This document shows positions 63,213 through 64,000 of a DNA stretch of 64,000 bases, piece by piece. The DNA lies in NCBI RefSeq assembly GCF_000341735.1, contig NZ_KB455575.1, positions 2,929,972 through 2,993,971 on the forward strand, in the 5' to 3' direction. The position numbers were made by a program, and so were the translations under genes. This stretch comes from Methylotuvimicrobium buryatense 5G (GTDB lineage: Bacteria > Pseudomonadota > Gammaproteobacteria > Methylococcales > Methylomonadaceae). The notes below the pieces were generated by a model, which saw only the letters and a list, made by a program, of their open reading frames with translations, had not been told where the DNA came from and searched no databases. Each line of letters begins with the position of its first letter. The stretch's first letter is position 1.

Positions 63213-63434
63213 GTAGCCCGTATGAAGCGTAGGGAAATACGGGGAGTTCGTGGCCCCGATTGTCCCGGATTGCGCGTTGCTCCATCCGGGCTACGAAGTC
63301 GCTTGGGTAGCCCGTATGCAGCGTCAGCGGAATACGGGGAGTTCGTGGCTTCGATTGCCCCGGATTGCGTTGCACTCCATCCGAGCTACGAGGTCGCTTG
63401 GGTAGCCCGTATGAAGCGTAAGCGGAATACGGGA
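63213..63434. repeat. cluster of 2.5 REP-like palindromes beside a RAYT gene
   Basis: Full copies at 63213-63294 and 63307-63389 and a left half at 63402-63434, all the same way round, separated by GAAGTCGCTTGG/GAGGTCGCTTGG spacers. The half copy runs directly into the stop codon of the transposase gene. Together with 63109-63212 (A+T-rich leader of the receptor gene) this fills the gap. Confidence 0.92.
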
Positions 63435-63962
63435 TTATTCGCCGTAGTCGCCGTCATAATGTTGTGATTCATCGCCCCAATCGACCGGATAAACTCCCGC
63501 TTTGACATATCGGTGGAATGTCGAATAGGGCCAGTCCCGGACGCGAGTTACCAACCCGTGTTTGACGGGGTTGTAATGGATGTAATCGAAATGCCGGGTA
63601 AAGTCGGATTCATTCCTGATCGTATGTTCCCAGAACCGGTTTTGCCATAGATCGTATTCGCCCCTGCGGTTCTTTTTCACGGCTACGCCGGCTTCGACGA
63701 GCCGGTTGGTAAATTGCCTCTTGATCCGTTTCCAACGCATTGAATAGTCTGTATCTTCAGGCGGCAGGATCCAAATGGCGTGCAAATGTTCGGGCAGCAC
63801 GACCCAAGCTTCGATATGAAACGAGTGTTCGCGCCGCACATCCCGAACCGATTCCCGTAAGACTTCGATGTAATCGACAAGCAGCGAGCGGTTCCGGTTT
63901 TGCAAGGTCACGGTAAAGAAATAGGTGCCGCCTGCCACGCGGTTGCGGCGATATGAAGCCAT
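63435..63962 (-). CDS. REP-associated tyrosine transposase (RAYT, TnpA_REP)
   Basis: 175 residues. Y1-transposase fold: FFTVTLQNRNRSLLVDYIEV, the HUH metal motif in VVLPEHLHAIWILP, KRIKRQFTNRL, LWQNRFWEHTIRNESDFTRH, and catalytic Tyr in FDYIHYNPVKHGL. RAYTs nick single-stranded REP hairpins and are thought to spread them. Here the gene is flanked by 2.5 family D palindromes, its probable substrate. Single-copy domesticated transposases of this type are common; nothing suggests it is broken. Confidence 0.93.
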   Translation of the reverse strand: MASYRRNRVAGGTYFFTVTLQNRNRSLLVDYIEVLRESVRDVRREHSFHIEAWVVLPEHLHAIWILPPEDTDYSMRWKRIKRQFTNRLVEAGVAVKKNRRGEYDLWQNRFWEHTIRNESDFTRHFDYIHYNPVKHGLVTRVRDWPYSTFHRYVKAGVYPVDWGDESQHYDGDYGE

Positions 63963-64000
63963 TGATTACCTCGATCGATAGAGTGTCGTTTCGTCGTTCC

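Overview
The window looks like a chromosomal segment of a gammaproteobacterium, plausibly a methanotroph-type member of the Methylococcales. That placement rests on gene content (TgpA-type transglutaminase, Rep helicase, MlaA, rph-rdgB, aryl-polyene-type genes, DUF3450/TonB cluster), moderate G+C and many short palindromic elements. No methane oxidation gene is present, so the placement is an inference.

Layout. 1-4.3 kb: end of a TgpA-like transglutaminase gene, two small membrane proteins and a GNAT fusion. 4.6-19.1 kb: a defence island transcribed leftward and bracketed by an almost perfect 42-bp direct repeat, just inside a tRNA-Arg(CCG). Reading with transcription, it holds a sigma-54 activator with an RtcR/CARF-like sensor domain, a complete type I restriction-modification system (hsdR, hsdM, hsdS), an AlbA_2/ATPase protein, a decayed UPF0175-PIN toxin-antitoxin pair, a DUF1016 nuclease pseudogene, a long Argonaute with intact catalytic residues, an EEP-fold nuclease, and a ZorA/MotA-like channel gene cut off at the repeat. 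A well-formed -24/-12 promoter lies between the activator and hsdR, suggesting that restriction is switched on by a ligand-sensing sigma-54 activator.

19.2-42 kb: tRNA-Arg, rep, a broken hicA with intact hicB, a dead IS carrying a MITE, a secreted subtilase behind a c-di-GMP-I riboswitch, a BASS transporter, mlaA, a CPA2 antiporter, a PepSY protein, a TonB receptor with a 7-bp tandem repeat upstream, hemH, a pentapeptide protein, an orphan ATP-grasp-like protein, rph-rdgB, a Ser/Thr kinase and yicC.

43-50.3 kb: a compact, partly overlapping operon of aryl-polyene/xanthomonadin type: KS-like protein, two ACPs, membrane protein, AMP-ligase fused to a dehydratase, glycosyltransferase, acyltransferase, MIO ammonia-lyase and thioesterase. 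The main ketosynthases, ketoreductase and exporter are not in the window.

50.8-64 kb: a dedicated TonB energising cluster (DUF3450, ExbB-like, ExbB, ExbD, TonB, TPR), a Phd/VapC pair, and an iron uptake locus (STN-type TonB receptor and two PepSY reductase-like proteins). At the right end is a RAYT transposase flanked by its REP-like palindromes, which recur at the 3' ends of several nearby genes. Intergenic spaces are crowded with MITE-like families; three insertions can be dated by clear target duplications.
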